Counted from the stretch's first letter, positions 46,678-56,707 are shown. The stretch: 64,000 nt of DNA from Algibacter mikhailovii (GCF_014651495.1 NZ_BMWZ01000009.1:96162-160161); one strand, 5' to 3'. Notes: generated from the sequence alone by a model not told the origin. Numbers and translations: made by a program.

Positions 46678-48312
46678 ATGAAAAACAAGTACAAGTTTGC
46701 ATTGAGCCTCTTATTTCTTACGAGTATAATTGCATCCAGTCAAATACAATATAAAGCAACAAAAGCATCTCTTTCTCAATACGAAGTTCCTGAATGGTAC
46801 CAAGATGCTAAAATTGGATTTTTTTACCATTGGGGACCACAAACAGCACTTGGCGATCATTGGACCAAAGACATTTCTGACTTCTGTATGCAAAAAGGAA
46901 AATATAAAGATTCAAATATCGGGATTGAAAACCCCGTTGGGCAGTGGGGCTCACATATGTATCCTAACATGAAGAATGGGGTAATAGAGCCAGACAGCTT
47001 ACAGTCGACAGCCTATCTTATTCATAAACAGATTTATGGTGATCCAAAAGATTTCGGTTATAAGGATTTGATTCCACTGATGAGCGATAAGGGTTGGAAT
47101 CCAGAGGAGATGGTGCGTTTGCTTGATGAGGCCGGCGTAAAATACATTGTACCACAAGCCATTCATCACGATGGTTTTGCCATGTGGGACTCAAAAGTTA
47201 TCGATGAATTCAATGCTGCCAAAATGGGTCCTAAAAGAAACACCACTAAAGAAGTCATTGATGCTGCACGTAAACGCGGAATAAAAGTTGGAGTATCTAC
47301 ACATGCCTCACGTCATTCTTGGTATTACAAGAAGATACCGGGATATGACACCGGAAATCCACGCTATGACCAGTTATATGGTGTAGGTTTGGGTAAAGAT
47401 GGATTGCCTCAGCCCTACGCCGTCGAGAAGTGGGAAAACACGATAGGGGAACTCGTTGATATGTTTCAACCTGACTATATCTTCGTGGATGGAGGGAGTG
47501 CGGACATTTTCACTGAAAACGGAAGTTATCTATGGCAAGATGCTTTTCGTCGTGTGCTTTCTAATTATTACAACCAAGCACAGAAAGGAGGTTGGGATCC
47601 AGTTCTAAGCTTCAAACGAGAATCACTTTGGAAAGAAGAAGCCGTGCCTGACTATGAGGGAGGAAATCTAATTGATATTGCACCCTACAAATGGCAAACA
47701 CATGCTTCCATCACCGGTTGGTTCTATCGCCCAGGTAGAGGAAGGAGAACCCCTACCCCAATTTTATTCTCTAAAATTATCGATGCCGTAAGTAAGAATG
47801 GAAACATATTACTCAATCTGGCTATCAAAACGGATGGATCCATTCAAGAGAAGGAAATCACTTTTCTGAAAGACATGGCTTCCTGGATGCAAGTAAATGG
47901 AGAAGGAATTCATGCAACACGCCCCTGGTTGGTATATGGTGAGCTCGAACCGGGAACAAGCCTTGGATTTGTTTCAATGGAAAAGAAGAAACGGAAAGTG
48001 TATAACGATCCGGAAAAAATAGAAATGGGACGCTATAAACTACACCCAGGTGATATTCGATATACCCGAAGTAAAGACGAAAAAAACATCTATGCAACCC
48101 GTATTTCCTGGCCTGAAAAGCCCTTTGTTCTGACATCTTTTGGAAAGAATGCCGCCGGGAAAACTATTGATATTGAATCCATTTCATTGCTAGGTAGTGA
48201 TGCTAAAATCTCTTGGAAGAAAACTCCTGAAGGATTGCTTATTACACCTCCGTCAACGCCTGTCTTCAAAGACAAAACATGGCCGGTAATGTTTAAGATT
48301 GTAAAACACTAA
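46678..48312 (+). CDS. GH29 alpha-L-fucosidase (or alpha-L-galactosidase)
   Basis: A 544-residue exported enzyme (signal peptide LLFLTSIIASSQ). GH29 signatures: PEWYQDAKIGFFYHWGP near the start, AIHHDGFAMWDS (residues 161-172) and the nucleophile Asp271 in PDYIFVDGGSADIF. Retaining exo-enzyme that releases alpha-L-fucose; some GH29 members in red-algal galactan loci act on alpha-L-galactose, which differs only at C6. The usual WFDG is FVDG here. Leads a three-gene unit with two sulfatases (1-base overlap with the next). Confidence 0.9.
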   Translation: MKNKYKFALSLLFLTSIIASSQIQYKATKASLSQYEVPEWYQDAKIGFFYHWGPQTALGDHWTKDISDFCMQKGKYKDSNIGIENPVGQWGSHMYPNMKNGVIEPDSLQSTAYLIHKQIYGDPKDFGYKDLIPLMSDKGWNPEEMVRLLDEAGVKYIVPQAIHHDGFAMWDSKVIDEFNAAKMGPKRNTTKEVIDAARKRGIKVGVSTHASRHSWYYKKIPGYDTGNPRYDQLYGVGLGKDGLPQPYAVEKWENTIGELVDMFQPDYIFVDGGSADIFTENGSYLWQDAFRRVLSNYYNQAQKGGWDPVLSFKRESLWKEEAVPDYEGGNLIDIAPYKWQTHASITGWFYRPGRGRRTPTPILFSKIIDAVSKNGNILLNLAIKTDGSIQEKEITFLKDMASWMQVNGEGIHATRPWLVYGELEPGTSLGFVSMEKKKRKVYNDPEKIEMGRYKLHPGDIRYTRSKDEKNIYATRISWPEKPFVLTSFGKNAAGKTIDIESISLLGSDAKISWKKTPEGLLITPPSTPVFKDKTWPVMFKIVKH

Positions 48313-49904
48313 TGATGAGCTCTATGAGATATATTTATATATTTATTTTTACAATTGACCTGTTAACGTTAAACTTGTCAGCACAAAAAATATCAAATAT
48401 TGAAAATAATCATAAAAGGCCCAATATACTTTTCATCCTCGCCGATGACCAGTCACCTTTCGACCTGAAACTATATAACAAGAGTTCAATTCTTGAGACT
48501 CCGGTTCTTGATAAACTAGCGTCTGAAGGGATGGTTATTGACGGGGCCTATCACATGGGTTCGTGGACTGCGGGCGTGTGCACCCCGTCTCGACACATGA
48601 TAATGTCTGGACGTACAGTGTGGCATATTCCTGATAAGCCACAGTATGAGAATAAGAGAAATCCTTATATTGGAAACATCAATCTGGTGCCTGCTGATTT
48701 ACCGGAGCACACGTTGGCAGAAATATTCAACCGTTCGAGTTATAAAACAATGCGAACGTGTAAATCGAACAATAGCTATACTGCAGCCAACGAAAAGTTT
48801 ATGGTTAATCATGAAAAAATATGTCGTGAAGCTGACGATGAAAATGGTAGCGCATGGCACGCGCAGCAGGTTCTAAACTACCTAAACGACCGTGATGTAA
48901 ATAATGAAAAAGATCCTTTTTTGATTTATTTAGGTTTCTCACATCCACACGATACGCGTAATGGTAAAGTTGATTTGCTTGCTAAATATGGTGCAGTCAA
49001 TCACACGGACATAAACTCACTTCCTCCAGCAAATACAAAGCAGCCCTCACTTCCACAGGGCTATCTAGAAAGTCATCCTTTCAGTATCGGGGGCAGTCGT
49101 GACGAAAATAAAGTAAGTGGTGTTTGGAAAAATCGTGACGAGCAAACCATTAGAAATGAATTAGGTCGCGAGTTTGCCTGCAGCGAAAATATTGACATTC
49201 AGATCGGTCAGGTTCTGCAAAAACTTGATGAGATGGGGGAGCTTGATAATACATATATCATCTATACTGCAGATCACGGCATTGCAATCGGACGCCATGG
49301 ACTACAGGGAAAACAGAACCTGTATGAGCATACATTGCGTGTTCCTTTTATAGTGAAAGGACCAGGAATTAAAGCCGGTTCAAGGGCTCAGGGAAATATT
49401 TATCTACTAGATGTATTGGGAACGCTTTGCGACCTTGCCAATATTGAAGCCCCAAAGACGATGGAAAGCACCAGTTTTAAATCCGTGCTCGAAGGCCAGC
49501 AGACAACCGTGCGCGATGTGATCTACGGTGTTTACAGCAACAATAATGGCACGACACCGGGAATCCGATCCGTGCGTAAAGGAGATTGGAAACTGATTAA
49601 ATACGACAGGCTTGATGGCAAAGTGCGCGAGACCCAGCTATTTAATCTGAAAGAGAATCCCCACGAGCTTCTCAAAGAACATCATGCTACCGCGGTAACC
49701 GCCCTGACCGGTGTAACACCGTCGCCCGAACAAGTGAATCTTGCAGGTGATCCTAGTTACGCTGGGAAGTTAAAAGAAATGGAGGATTTACTCCTAGCTG
49801 AAATGCGCAATCATGATGATCCCTATCGTTTATGGAACCAACCCGATGAGGGTCTGATACGGAAGGGTGCCAAAAGTAAGTCGAAGAAAAAATCAAAGAA
49901 ATAG
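48312..49904 (+). CDS. S1-type sulfatase (CTPSR), G+C-richer
   Basis: A 530-residue exported sulfatase. Metal site ILFILADDQSPFDL; formylglycine site Cys90 in VCTPSRHMIMSGR; late YTADHGIAIGRHGLQGKQN and LYEHTLRVPFIVKGPG. The HGLQGKQ/LYEHTLRVP pattern resembles choline- or iduronate-sulfatase-like S1 enzymes rather than the arylsulfatase type of the other arm. Its C-terminus is a Lys/Ser run (SKSKKKSKK). Third codon positions are visibly richer in G/C than in neighbours, suggesting a different donor. ATG overlaps the GH29 stop by one base. Confidence 0.9.
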   Translation: MMSSMRYIYIFIFTIDLLTLNLSAQKISNIENNHKRPNILFILADDQSPFDLKLYNKSSILETPVLDKLASEGMVIDGAYHMGSWTAGVCTPSRHMIMSGRTVWHIPDKPQYENKRNPYIGNINLVPADLPEHTLAEIFNRSSYKTMRTCKSNNSYTAANEKFMVNHEKICREADDENGSAWHAQQVLNYLNDRDVNNEKDPFLIYLGFSHPHDTRNGKVDLLAKYGAVNHTDINSLPPANTKQPSLPQGYLESHPFSIGGSRDENKVSGVWKNRDEQTIRNELGREFACSENIDIQIGQVLQKLDEMGELDNTYIIYTADHGIAIGRHGLQGKQNLYEHTLRVPFIVKGPGIKAGSRAQGNIYLLDVLGTLCDLANIEAPKTMESTSFKSVLEGQQTTVRDVIYGVYSNNNGTTPGIRSVRKGDWKLIKYDRLDGKVRETQLFNLKENPHELLKEHHATAVTALTGVTPSPEQVNLAGDPSYAGKLKEMEDLLLAEMRNHDDPYRLWNQPDEGLIRKGAKSKSKKKSKK

Positions 49905-49909
49905 TTGTT

Positions 49910-51385
49910 ATGAAAGCAAATTTTTGTTTGTTAAAGATAGGTTGTGTGGCAGCTATTATGGGACTGTTCACTGCAAAAAATAGTCTATTGACGGCTCAAG
50001 GTACCTTGGCTAACACACGTCCAAACATTGTTTTTATTCTGAGCGATGATACAGGATGGGGAGAAATTGAGGCATCAGGTAATCCAGTAATCAAAACCCC
50101 AAACATTAACCTACTTTGGAAAGAAGGGATGCGATTTACAAATTATCATGTGGCACCTTCATGCGCTCCTACCCGAGCCCAACTTATGACAGGAAACCAT
50201 GAATTTCATAGCGGAGTGACACACACCATCCTAAAACGAAACTATTTATCTCAAGAGGCTATAACCCTTCCACAAGTATTGAAAACAGCCGGGTATGCTA
50301 CCGCTATGTTCGGAAAATGGCATTTGGGGCTCACGGAGGGTTATCGCCCAGACCAACGTGGTTTTGACAAATCTGTTAACGTGAATAACGATTCTCAAAA
50401 ACATCATTGGAATCCCACATTACTCGACAATGGTAAGCTCCGTGACTCCAAGGGGTATCGTACCGATATCTTGTTCAATGAGGCTATGGGCTGGATAGAA
50501 AAGAATCAATCAAAACCTTTCTTTTGCTATATCCCCACATATAATGCACATGGCCCAACGGTGGTCGGTGAGGAATGGTCAAATCCCTATGAAAACAGGG
50601 GCTTGTATCAACAGAAAAAAGGAAAAAAATTTCGTGGTGTAGATTATTACGGTATGGTTTCCAATCTGGATTATAACATCGGCCGCATGCTTGCACACCT
50701 GGACAAACTAGGACTGAATGAAAACACACTTATTATTTACAGTACAGACAATGGGCATGCCATATCAGGTGCTTCAGGAGCCGGTCACGACTCAAATAAC
50801 GGTAAACTTTTAGAAGGTGGACTTTACAATATGGGGATGCGTGGCGCAAAAGGACAGACCTGGCGAGGTAGTTCTTGTGTACCCCTCATTTTCTATTACC
50901 CAAAACGTATTCAACCCAATACAGAAAGCAATCATATAGCCGGTTCCATAGACATACTTCCAACATTGGCAGAACTGGGCGGAGCTAAGGTAAACCATGA
51001 AATTTCAGGACGTAGCCTGGTACCATTAATCGACAATTCTAAAAACGGTTGGCCTGACCGTATGCTTATCGTAACAAGATCGCGTTGGCCTGCAGGGGAA
51101 GCCGACGCTTACAAACACCGCAACTATGCAATTCAAACAGAACGCTATAGATTGGTAAATGGAACGGGACCACAAGGCCCTTGGAAATCTGTTGAAGAAG
51201 CCCAACTTTTCGACCATCAGAATGACCCTGCAGAAACCACCGATGTGTCATCAAGCTATCCAGAATTGAAACAGAAAATGCAGCAATATTATGACAACTG
51301 GTGGGATAACATGAGACCAAGAATGATCAATGAACAGGTGGCTATTGACTTTGAAAATAATCGTAAAAAAAACAAAAAGAAGTAG
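49910..51385 (+). CDS. S1-type sulfatase (CAPTR)
   Basis: A 491-residue exported sulfatase (hydrophobic VAAIMGLFTAKNSLLTAQ). Metal site IVFILSDDTGWGEI; formylglycine site Cys85 in SCAPTRAQLMTGNHEF, with Thr in place of the usual Ser, a variant seen in active enzymes; FGKWHLGLTEGY and YSTDNGHA follow. Basic C-terminal tail (NNRKKNKKK) like its upstream neighbour. Base composition is somewhat higher in G/C than in the GH-A genes downstream. Last gene of the GH29 unit. Confidence 0.9.
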   Translation: MKANFCLLKIGCVAAIMGLFTAKNSLLTAQGTLANTRPNIVFILSDDTGWGEIEASGNPVIKTPNINLLWKEGMRFTNYHVAPSCAPTRAQLMTGNHEFHSGVTHTILKRNYLSQEAITLPQVLKTAGYATAMFGKWHLGLTEGYRPDQRGFDKSVNVNNDSQKHHWNPTLLDNGKLRDSKGYRTDILFNEAMGWIEKNQSKPFFCYIPTYNAHGPTVVGEEWSNPYENRGLYQQKKGKKFRGVDYYGMVSNLDYNIGRMLAHLDKLGLNENTLIIYSTDNGHAISGASGAGHDSNNGKLLEGGLYNMGMRGAKGQTWRGSSCVPLIFYYPKRIQPNTESNHIAGSIDILPTLAELGGAKVNHEISGRSLVPLIDNSKNGWPDRMLIVTRSRWPAGEADAYKHRNYAIQTERYRLVNGTGPQGPWKSVEEAQLFDHQNDPAETTDVSSSYPELKQKMQQYYDNWWDNMRPRMINEQVAIDFENNRKKNKKK

Positions 51386-51423
51386 TCAAGAATTAAGTAT
51401 ATCACATACAATTACACCACTTT

Positions 51424-51489
51424 GACAAAATACACTCTAAATATTGATGAATTCCCCCCTACGTTATTTTTCAAAACAATTTAACTTTG
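51424..51489 (+). promoter_or_regulatory. PUL control block 3 (GH-A/sulfatase operon)
   Basis: Half-site 1 GACAAAATACACTCT at 51424, half-site 2 GATGAATTCCCCCCT at 51446 (22 bp apart), 21 bases, TAACTTTG at 51482-51489. A 116-base leader follows before the ATG at 51606. Confidence 0.68.
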
Positions 51490-51605
51490 AAGTAATACTA
51501 AACCATATGCCAACATACATCAAAAATGACAGCAAAAACTTTGAGTACGCTGTCAACTAAATGAACTAGAACATATATTTGTAAACACCCCATACCATAA
51601 AAACA

Positions 51606-53033
51606 ATGCAATCAAAACAAGCTAAAACAAAACTCCTATTAGGAAGTCTAATACTATTTCTCTGGAACCATCTTCAGGCACAAGACAATTCTAAATTTAA
51701 TATCAATACAGATGAAGTAAAGTGGACCATCAGTGAGTATCTCGTAGGTATGCATTCGGTTTACTCGTTTGAACCTGATGCCTTTTATGAAGATGGCAGT
51801 TATGCACAATGGATGAAAAGTACGGGAATTAATACCATGAGATATCCTGGTGGTACCATCGTTAAATATTGGGATTGGGAAAACCCAACTGGAGATTTAA
51901 AACAAGATTCCTGGGATCCAAATTGGAATCCTAAAAATCAGATAAAACCTGAAGAGTGGTTCGGATTGGATGAATATATCGCTGTTGTAAAACAATCAGG
52001 AATTACACCGTTGTTAGGTGTAAATATTACTTCGGGATATCAGTTCAACAGAGTAGAAGAAAGTATTGCACGCGCTGTTAAAATGGTAAAACATGTAAAA
52101 GATGCCGGACTAGGTGGCGCTTTTTGGTATCTAGGAAACGAAGGTAAAAATGGAGGATTGGAAAGTGAAGCAAAACTTTTTGTACAACATGCAAAAGCGA
52201 TGAAGGCTGTTGACCCAGATATTAAATGTATGTTCAACCATAACAATTTAACACCTGAATATCTAAAAAAATATTTAGCCATTGCAGGAGATTATATCGA
52301 TGTCGTAGAAACCCATGGAAAATGGCCTTATGGAGGTTCTCCAAAAGGCTATCAACCAGGAACTTTTGATGAATGGCAAGTAGAATCGCCTTTAAGAGAT
52401 AGAAAGAATGGTAATAGAGTTTGGCGAGATCAAATCCCTTTATTGCAAAAAGCAGCTGAAGAAGCAGGCTACCCAAATATCAAATTTGCCAATAATGAAT
52501 ATGGCATTGGAAAGGGCTCAAATGTAACTGGCTTCGATCGTTTTTCAAAAAGTTTATTGGTAATTGACCTGCTTCAGGAATTTTTTATTGGCAATTGGTT
52601 TATGACCTGTTACTGGTCTCAACTTCGAAATTCTTCGTCAGAAGAAAGTGTTAGAAGTAGTGCTAAAGAAAATTACCGATTCAACGCAATGGGTTATGGC
52701 TTTGAATTATTAGCAAAAGCACAGGGAGCTGATATGCTTGATATTATTGACCTCGAGGAAAACAAGTCAGTTTATGGATTTGCCGCTAAAAAAGGAAATG
52801 AATATCTAGTTTACCTCTTGAATAAATCTAATGAAAAACAAAGTGTTTCAATAAAATTTGATTCTAGTAACAAATTAAAACTAGTCTTTAAAGAAGGACT
52901 GTCTATGGTTAATACTGAAGATAAATATGGTAAAATGATTTCTATTGAAATGAATGGTAATAAAGCCAAAAATTGCTTCAAAGCAAAATTAACACCAATG
53001 TCTTACACTAGGTTTACATTTAAAACGAAATAA
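51606..53033 (+). CDS. clan GH-A-like glycoside hydrolase, family unassigned (paralogue 1)
   Basis: A 475-residue exported enzyme (LLLGSLILFLWNHLQAQ). The TIM-barrel pattern is of clan GH-A: INTMRYPGGTIVKYWDWE early, acid/base Glu179 in AFWYLGNEGKNGG, HNNL then VVETHGKWPYGGSP, and nucleophile Glu298 in FANNEYGIGKG, then a C-terminal beta domain (YLVYLLNKSNE onward). It recalls GH51, GH30, GH79 and GH86, but I cannot place it in any of them. About half of its residues are shared with the 54914 protein. It has no T9SS tag, so it is probably periplasmic. Three bases before the sulfatase-PDZ gene. Confidence 0.75.
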   Translation: MQSKQAKTKLLLGSLILFLWNHLQAQDNSKFNINTDEVKWTISEYLVGMHSVYSFEPDAFYEDGSYAQWMKSTGINTMRYPGGTIVKYWDWENPTGDLKQDSWDPNWNPKNQIKPEEWFGLDEYIAVVKQSGITPLLGVNITSGYQFNRVEESIARAVKMVKHVKDAGLGGAFWYLGNEGKNGGLESEAKLFVQHAKAMKAVDPDIKCMFNHNNLTPEYLKKYLAIAGDYIDVVETHGKWPYGGSPKGYQPGTFDEWQVESPLRDRKNGNRVWRDQIPLLQKAAEEAGYPNIKFANNEYGIGKGSNVTGFDRFSKSLLVIDLLQEFFIGNWFMTCYWSQLRNSSSEESVRSSAKENYRFNAMGYGFELLAKAQGADMLDIIDLEENKSVYGFAAKKGNEYLVYLLNKSNEKQSVSIKFDSSNKLKLVFKEGLSMVNTEDKYGKMISIEMNGNKAKNCFKAKLTPMSYTRFTFKTK

Positions 53034-53035
53034 GT

Positions 53036-54877
53036 ATGAAAATTTATAAGTATAAATTCCTATTCATTTTAGTAATCTCGAGCCAAGTAATATTCGCTCA
53101 AAAAACAAATAAACCTAATATTATTTTTATCCTGGCAGATGATTTGGGATGGAGTGATGTTGGAGGTCGGTCAGATTTTTATGAAACCCCTAGAATTGAT
53201 AAGTTCTTAGACCAAGGACTTACATTTAATTACGCGTACTCAAATGGTGCAAACTGCGCGCCAACAAGGGCGGCATATCTTAGTGGAAGGTATGCTGCAA
53301 AAACCGGAATTGTAGCTGTTTCTTCAACTACTAGAGGACTTGGTAAAAATAGGGCCGTCATTCCTCCAAACAGTGCAGGTAGCCTACCAGAAAATGTGTA
53401 TTCTATTGCAAAAGCAATGAAAGATGCTGGATATTATACTGGAATTGTTGGAAAATGGCATGTAGGATATTATGGAAATAGTTACCCTTCCAACCAAGGA
53501 TATGACACAAATTTTATCGCCTATAAACCAACCAACAAAGGTTATAAAAATGGACATGTGAAATATGGACCTGGTAGCAATGATTACAAATCCATGAGTA
53601 CTTTGCCCTATTACGAAGAAGAAGATGGTCATGTTGGAAACATTTTAGCCAGAGAGGCACTGCACTTTTTAGAGAATGCAGCGAAACAAGAAAAGCCTTT
53701 CTTTTTAGACTATCACCAATTCTTGCCTCATGGGCCTTTACAAGCTCCGGAAAAATTCATTACACCCTATAAAAATAAACCGGCAAAAAAAGGTTTAGAA
53801 TACGATAACAGACCTGATTATGCGGGTCAAATTGCCTGTTTGGATTACAATGTGGGCCGTATCCTAGACAAAGTGAATGAACTAGGTATTGCAGACAATA
53901 CAATTATTGTATTCGCCTCAGACAACGGAGGTGTAGGAGATGCCACCAATGCAGGTTTTAGCAATATGGGTGTCAATACGTCAAACCTGCCTTTAAAAGG
54001 CCGAAAAAACCATGTTTATGAAGGCGGAATCAGAACGCCATTTTCTATCTACTGGCCAGGAATAACTAAACCAAATACTAGCACAGATCAACAATTGATG
54101 CTTTTTGACTTGTATCCAACTTTTGTTGATATTGCCCAAGGAAAATTAGATGAAAATGGAAACATAATAAAACCTGACAACAGTGTGTATGAAATTGATG
54201 GAAAAAGTCTAAAATCTGTGATAACAGGTAAGTCAAAACAGCTTACAGATAGAGATTTGTTTTGGATTTACCCTGCTTATGTAGGCGTACCTAATAAAAT
54301 GGCAAGCACAGCACCTTATTTCCTGTCTGTTCCTCATGGAGCCATACGAACAGGTGATTTCAAACTGGTTTACAATTGGGAATATAATAAGGCAGAATTG
54401 TTCAACATCAAAGAAGACTTTGAAGAACTCCATAACATTGCTGCTAAGCATCCAGAAATGGTTGCCCTTATGACAGAAAAGTTAGTACTGCATGCTGGGA
54501 AATTTGCCCCAGTTAGAAAAATAGACACCCAATGGCCATTTGTGGGGACAGAATTGTCAAACAACATGGGTTCGACCAATATATATGTACAAGACATCAA
54601 TGATGAAATCAGAAAAGTATTGGATTTCAAAAATGGAACTGGCGTGTACATTACCCATATCAGCAAGGAAAACTTTGTAAAAAAAAGTAAATCTATCAAC
54701 GTGGCTTACAATTATTTGCTAACAAAAATTGATGGAATTGAGATTAAAAACACACAACATGCAAAAGAATTGCTAAAAGACAAAAAAATGGGAGCGGAAA
54801 TACCTGCTACATTTTGGAAAATGGGAAAAGAAAAACCCTGCATTATAAAATTGGATAAAACACATAAAATAGAATAA
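53036..54877 (+). CDS. sulfatase-PDZ fusion (CAPTR)
   Basis: A 613-residue exported sulfatase (FLFILVISSQVIFAQ). Metal site IIFILADDLGWSDVGG; formylglycine site Cys74 in NCAPTRAAYLSGR; VGKWHVGYYG; late FASDNGGVGD and KNHVYEGGIRTPF. The sulfatase part ends near residue 495. The last ~95 residues have a PDZ-like pattern: GTGVYITHI (carboxylate-binding loop), YNYLLTKIDGIEIKNTQHA, then MGAEIPATFW and KPCIIKL. PDZ domains bind C-termini or act as protein-protein clamps and are unusual on sulfatases. Between two GH-A paralogues, one operon. Confidence 0.85.
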   Translation: MKIYKYKFLFILVISSQVIFAQKTNKPNIIFILADDLGWSDVGGRSDFYETPRIDKFLDQGLTFNYAYSNGANCAPTRAAYLSGRYAAKTGIVAVSSTTRGLGKNRAVIPPNSAGSLPENVYSIAKAMKDAGYYTGIVGKWHVGYYGNSYPSNQGYDTNFIAYKPTNKGYKNGHVKYGPGSNDYKSMSTLPYYEEEDGHVGNILAREALHFLENAAKQEKPFFLDYHQFLPHGPLQAPEKFITPYKNKPAKKGLEYDNRPDYAGQIACLDYNVGRILDKVNELGIADNTIIVFASDNGGVGDATNAGFSNMGVNTSNLPLKGRKNHVYEGGIRTPFSIYWPGITKPNTSTDQQLMLFDLYPTFVDIAQGKLDENGNIIKPDNSVYEIDGKSLKSVITGKSKQLTDRDLFWIYPAYVGVPNKMASTAPYFLSVPHGAIRTGDFKLVYNWEYNKAELFNIKEDFEELHNIAAKHPEMVALMTEKLVLHAGKFAPVRKIDTQWPFVGTELSNNMGSTNIYVQDINDEIRKVLDFKNGTGVYITHISKENFVKKSKSINVAYNYLLTKIDGIEIKNTQHAKELLKDKKMGAEIPATFWKMGKEKPCIIKLDKTHKIE

Positions 54878-54913
54878 CTATTTCTGCTTATACAAAAACT
54901 AAACTACGCCACA

Positions 54914-56707
54914 ATGAACTACAAATCAATTTTGTATCTCCTATTCTTAGGAATTTACACTCATAGTTACGCACAAAGTTTTGATAAGCAGTTTTACATC
55001 GACTTATCAGATGAAAAATGGACTATTAGCAAGTATCTACTTGGTATGCACTCTGTTTACTCAAGTGAACCTGATGATTTTTATACAGATGCTAGATATG
55101 AATTAGATAATGGTTTGGGCACCTATGCCGAATGGATGAAACAAACAGGTATTTCAACCATGAGATACCCCGGTGGCTCTATTGTAAAATATTGGGATTG
55201 GGAAGCACCAAATGGTGTAAGAAATGTAGATAAATGGTCACCAGAATGGAATCCTGAAAACCAAGTAGATGGAAGTCAATGGACAAGTTTAGATGAATAC
55301 ATACAAGTTGTTAAAGATTCTAATATAACGCCTTTATTTGGTGTAAACATAAGCTCCTGTGCCAGTCCACAAGCATATATTACCAAAAAGGAGAGTATGG
55401 AAAGAGCCGTAAGAATGGTAAATTATGTAAAAGCCCAAGGCTTGGGAGGTGCTTTTTGGTATTTGGGAAATGAAGGTATGAATGGCGGTTGGGCAGAAGA
55501 AGCTGCCTTGGTAAAATTCCACGCCTACCATATGAAACAAGCGGATCCAGACATCAAAATCATGTTCAATCATAACAACCTATCGACAAGTTATTTGAAT
55601 CAATATCTTAATGAAGCAAAAAAGAAAGAGCATACAGGTGAAGCTACGGACATACAATATATTGACGTCGCAGAAACTCATGGGAAATGGCCGTATGGAG
55701 GTAGTCCAGATATTAACCAATACCCTGCAGCCACTTTTAGTGAATGGCAAACAGAATACCCATTAAGAGATAGAAAAAACAGACAAAGAGAATGGAGAAA
55801 TGAATTAGTAGCTCTAAGAGCTGAAGCGGCAGCAACCGGAAATCCTGATTTGTTATTTGCGAACAATGAATATGGACATGGAAAAGGAAATAGAGCACTG
55901 AATTTTGATAAGTTTAGCAAGAATCTACTGGTAATTGATATGCTTCAAGAACATTTTATTGGAAATTGGGATATGACCTGTTATTGGTCTCAAATAAAAA
56001 CTACACAATCGGAAGATACCAGTTTTGCTACAAATAGAAATTTTAATTACCAATTAAACGCTATGCACTTTGGCTTTGAGCTTTTAGCTGAAGCTCTTGA
56101 AGGTAAAATGATTAAACTAGAAGACCCAGTTATTGATGCACAAGTTGCAGCGTTAACAGAAGGTAATTATGCCTCAAATTCCGTTTATGGCTTTGTTGCC
56201 AGAAAGGACAATAAGTATCTTGTTTATGTATTGAACAAATCTTCAGAAACCAAAAAGGTTGAATTGAATTTTAACAATACGAATGGTCTCAATTTAAAAT
56301 TAAGCAAGGCAGAATCTATGGTAAACACAACCGATGAATTTGGCGAAATAATTGAGCTTGTAGGGACAGAAACAAATACAAATCAATACAATATTGATCT
56401 CCCTTCATTATCTTATACAAAACTAACATACTTAGATGAGGATGCTTTGAGCGTACATAAAATAACCACTTCAGAATTTTGGAAAATAGCAGTACACCCA
56501 AATCCATCTAAAAACTTAATTTTTGTAGATTCCAATTTCCCAACAGACAGATATTGGCTGTATAATATTCAAGGCCAATTACTCAAAAAAAATATTTTAT
56601 CCCATGATAATATTATTAATATAGAGTATCTAGACAGTGGAACTTATGTTTTAAAAATTCAAAACAAAGCGTATCAACAACAAAGGGTTAAGATTATTAA
56701 AGAATAG
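54914..56707 (+). CDS. clan GH-A-like glycoside hydrolase with T9SS tag (paralogue 2)
   Basis: A 597-residue exported enzyme (ILYLLFLGIYTHSYAQ). Same catalytic layout as the 51606 protein: ISTMRYPGGSIVKYWDWE, Glu187 in FWYLGNEGMNGG, VAETHGKWPYGGSP, Glu319 in FANNEYGHGKG. It has an added C-terminal ~75 residues that form a T9SS type A sorting domain (KIAVHPNPSKNLIFVDS, then YWLYNIQGQLLKK, and SGTYVLKIQNKAYQQQRVK). This copy is therefore predicted to be placed on the cell surface while paralogue 1 is not. 36 bases after the sulfatase-PDZ gene and followed by a terminator. Confidence 0.78.
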   Translation: MNYKSILYLLFLGIYTHSYAQSFDKQFYIDLSDEKWTISKYLLGMHSVYSSEPDDFYTDARYELDNGLGTYAEWMKQTGISTMRYPGGSIVKYWDWEAPNGVRNVDKWSPEWNPENQVDGSQWTSLDEYIQVVKDSNITPLFGVNISSCASPQAYITKKESMERAVRMVNYVKAQGLGGAFWYLGNEGMNGGWAEEAALVKFHAYHMKQADPDIKIMFNHNNLSTSYLNQYLNEAKKKEHTGEATDIQYIDVAETHGKWPYGGSPDINQYPAATFSEWQTEYPLRDRKNRQREWRNELVALRAEAAATGNPDLLFANNEYGHGKGNRALNFDKFSKNLLVIDMLQEHFIGNWDMTCYWSQIKTTQSEDTSFATNRNFNYQLNAMHFGFELLAEALEGKMIKLEDPVIDAQVAALTEGNYASNSVYGFVARKDNKYLVYVLNKSSETKKVELNFNNTNGLNLKLSKAESMVNTTDEFGEIIELVGTETNTNQYNIDLPSLSYTKLTYLDEDALSVHKITTSEFWKIAVHPNPSKNLIFVDSNFPTDRYWLYNIQGQLLKKNILSHDNIINIEYLDSGTYVLKIQNKAYQQQRVKIIKE

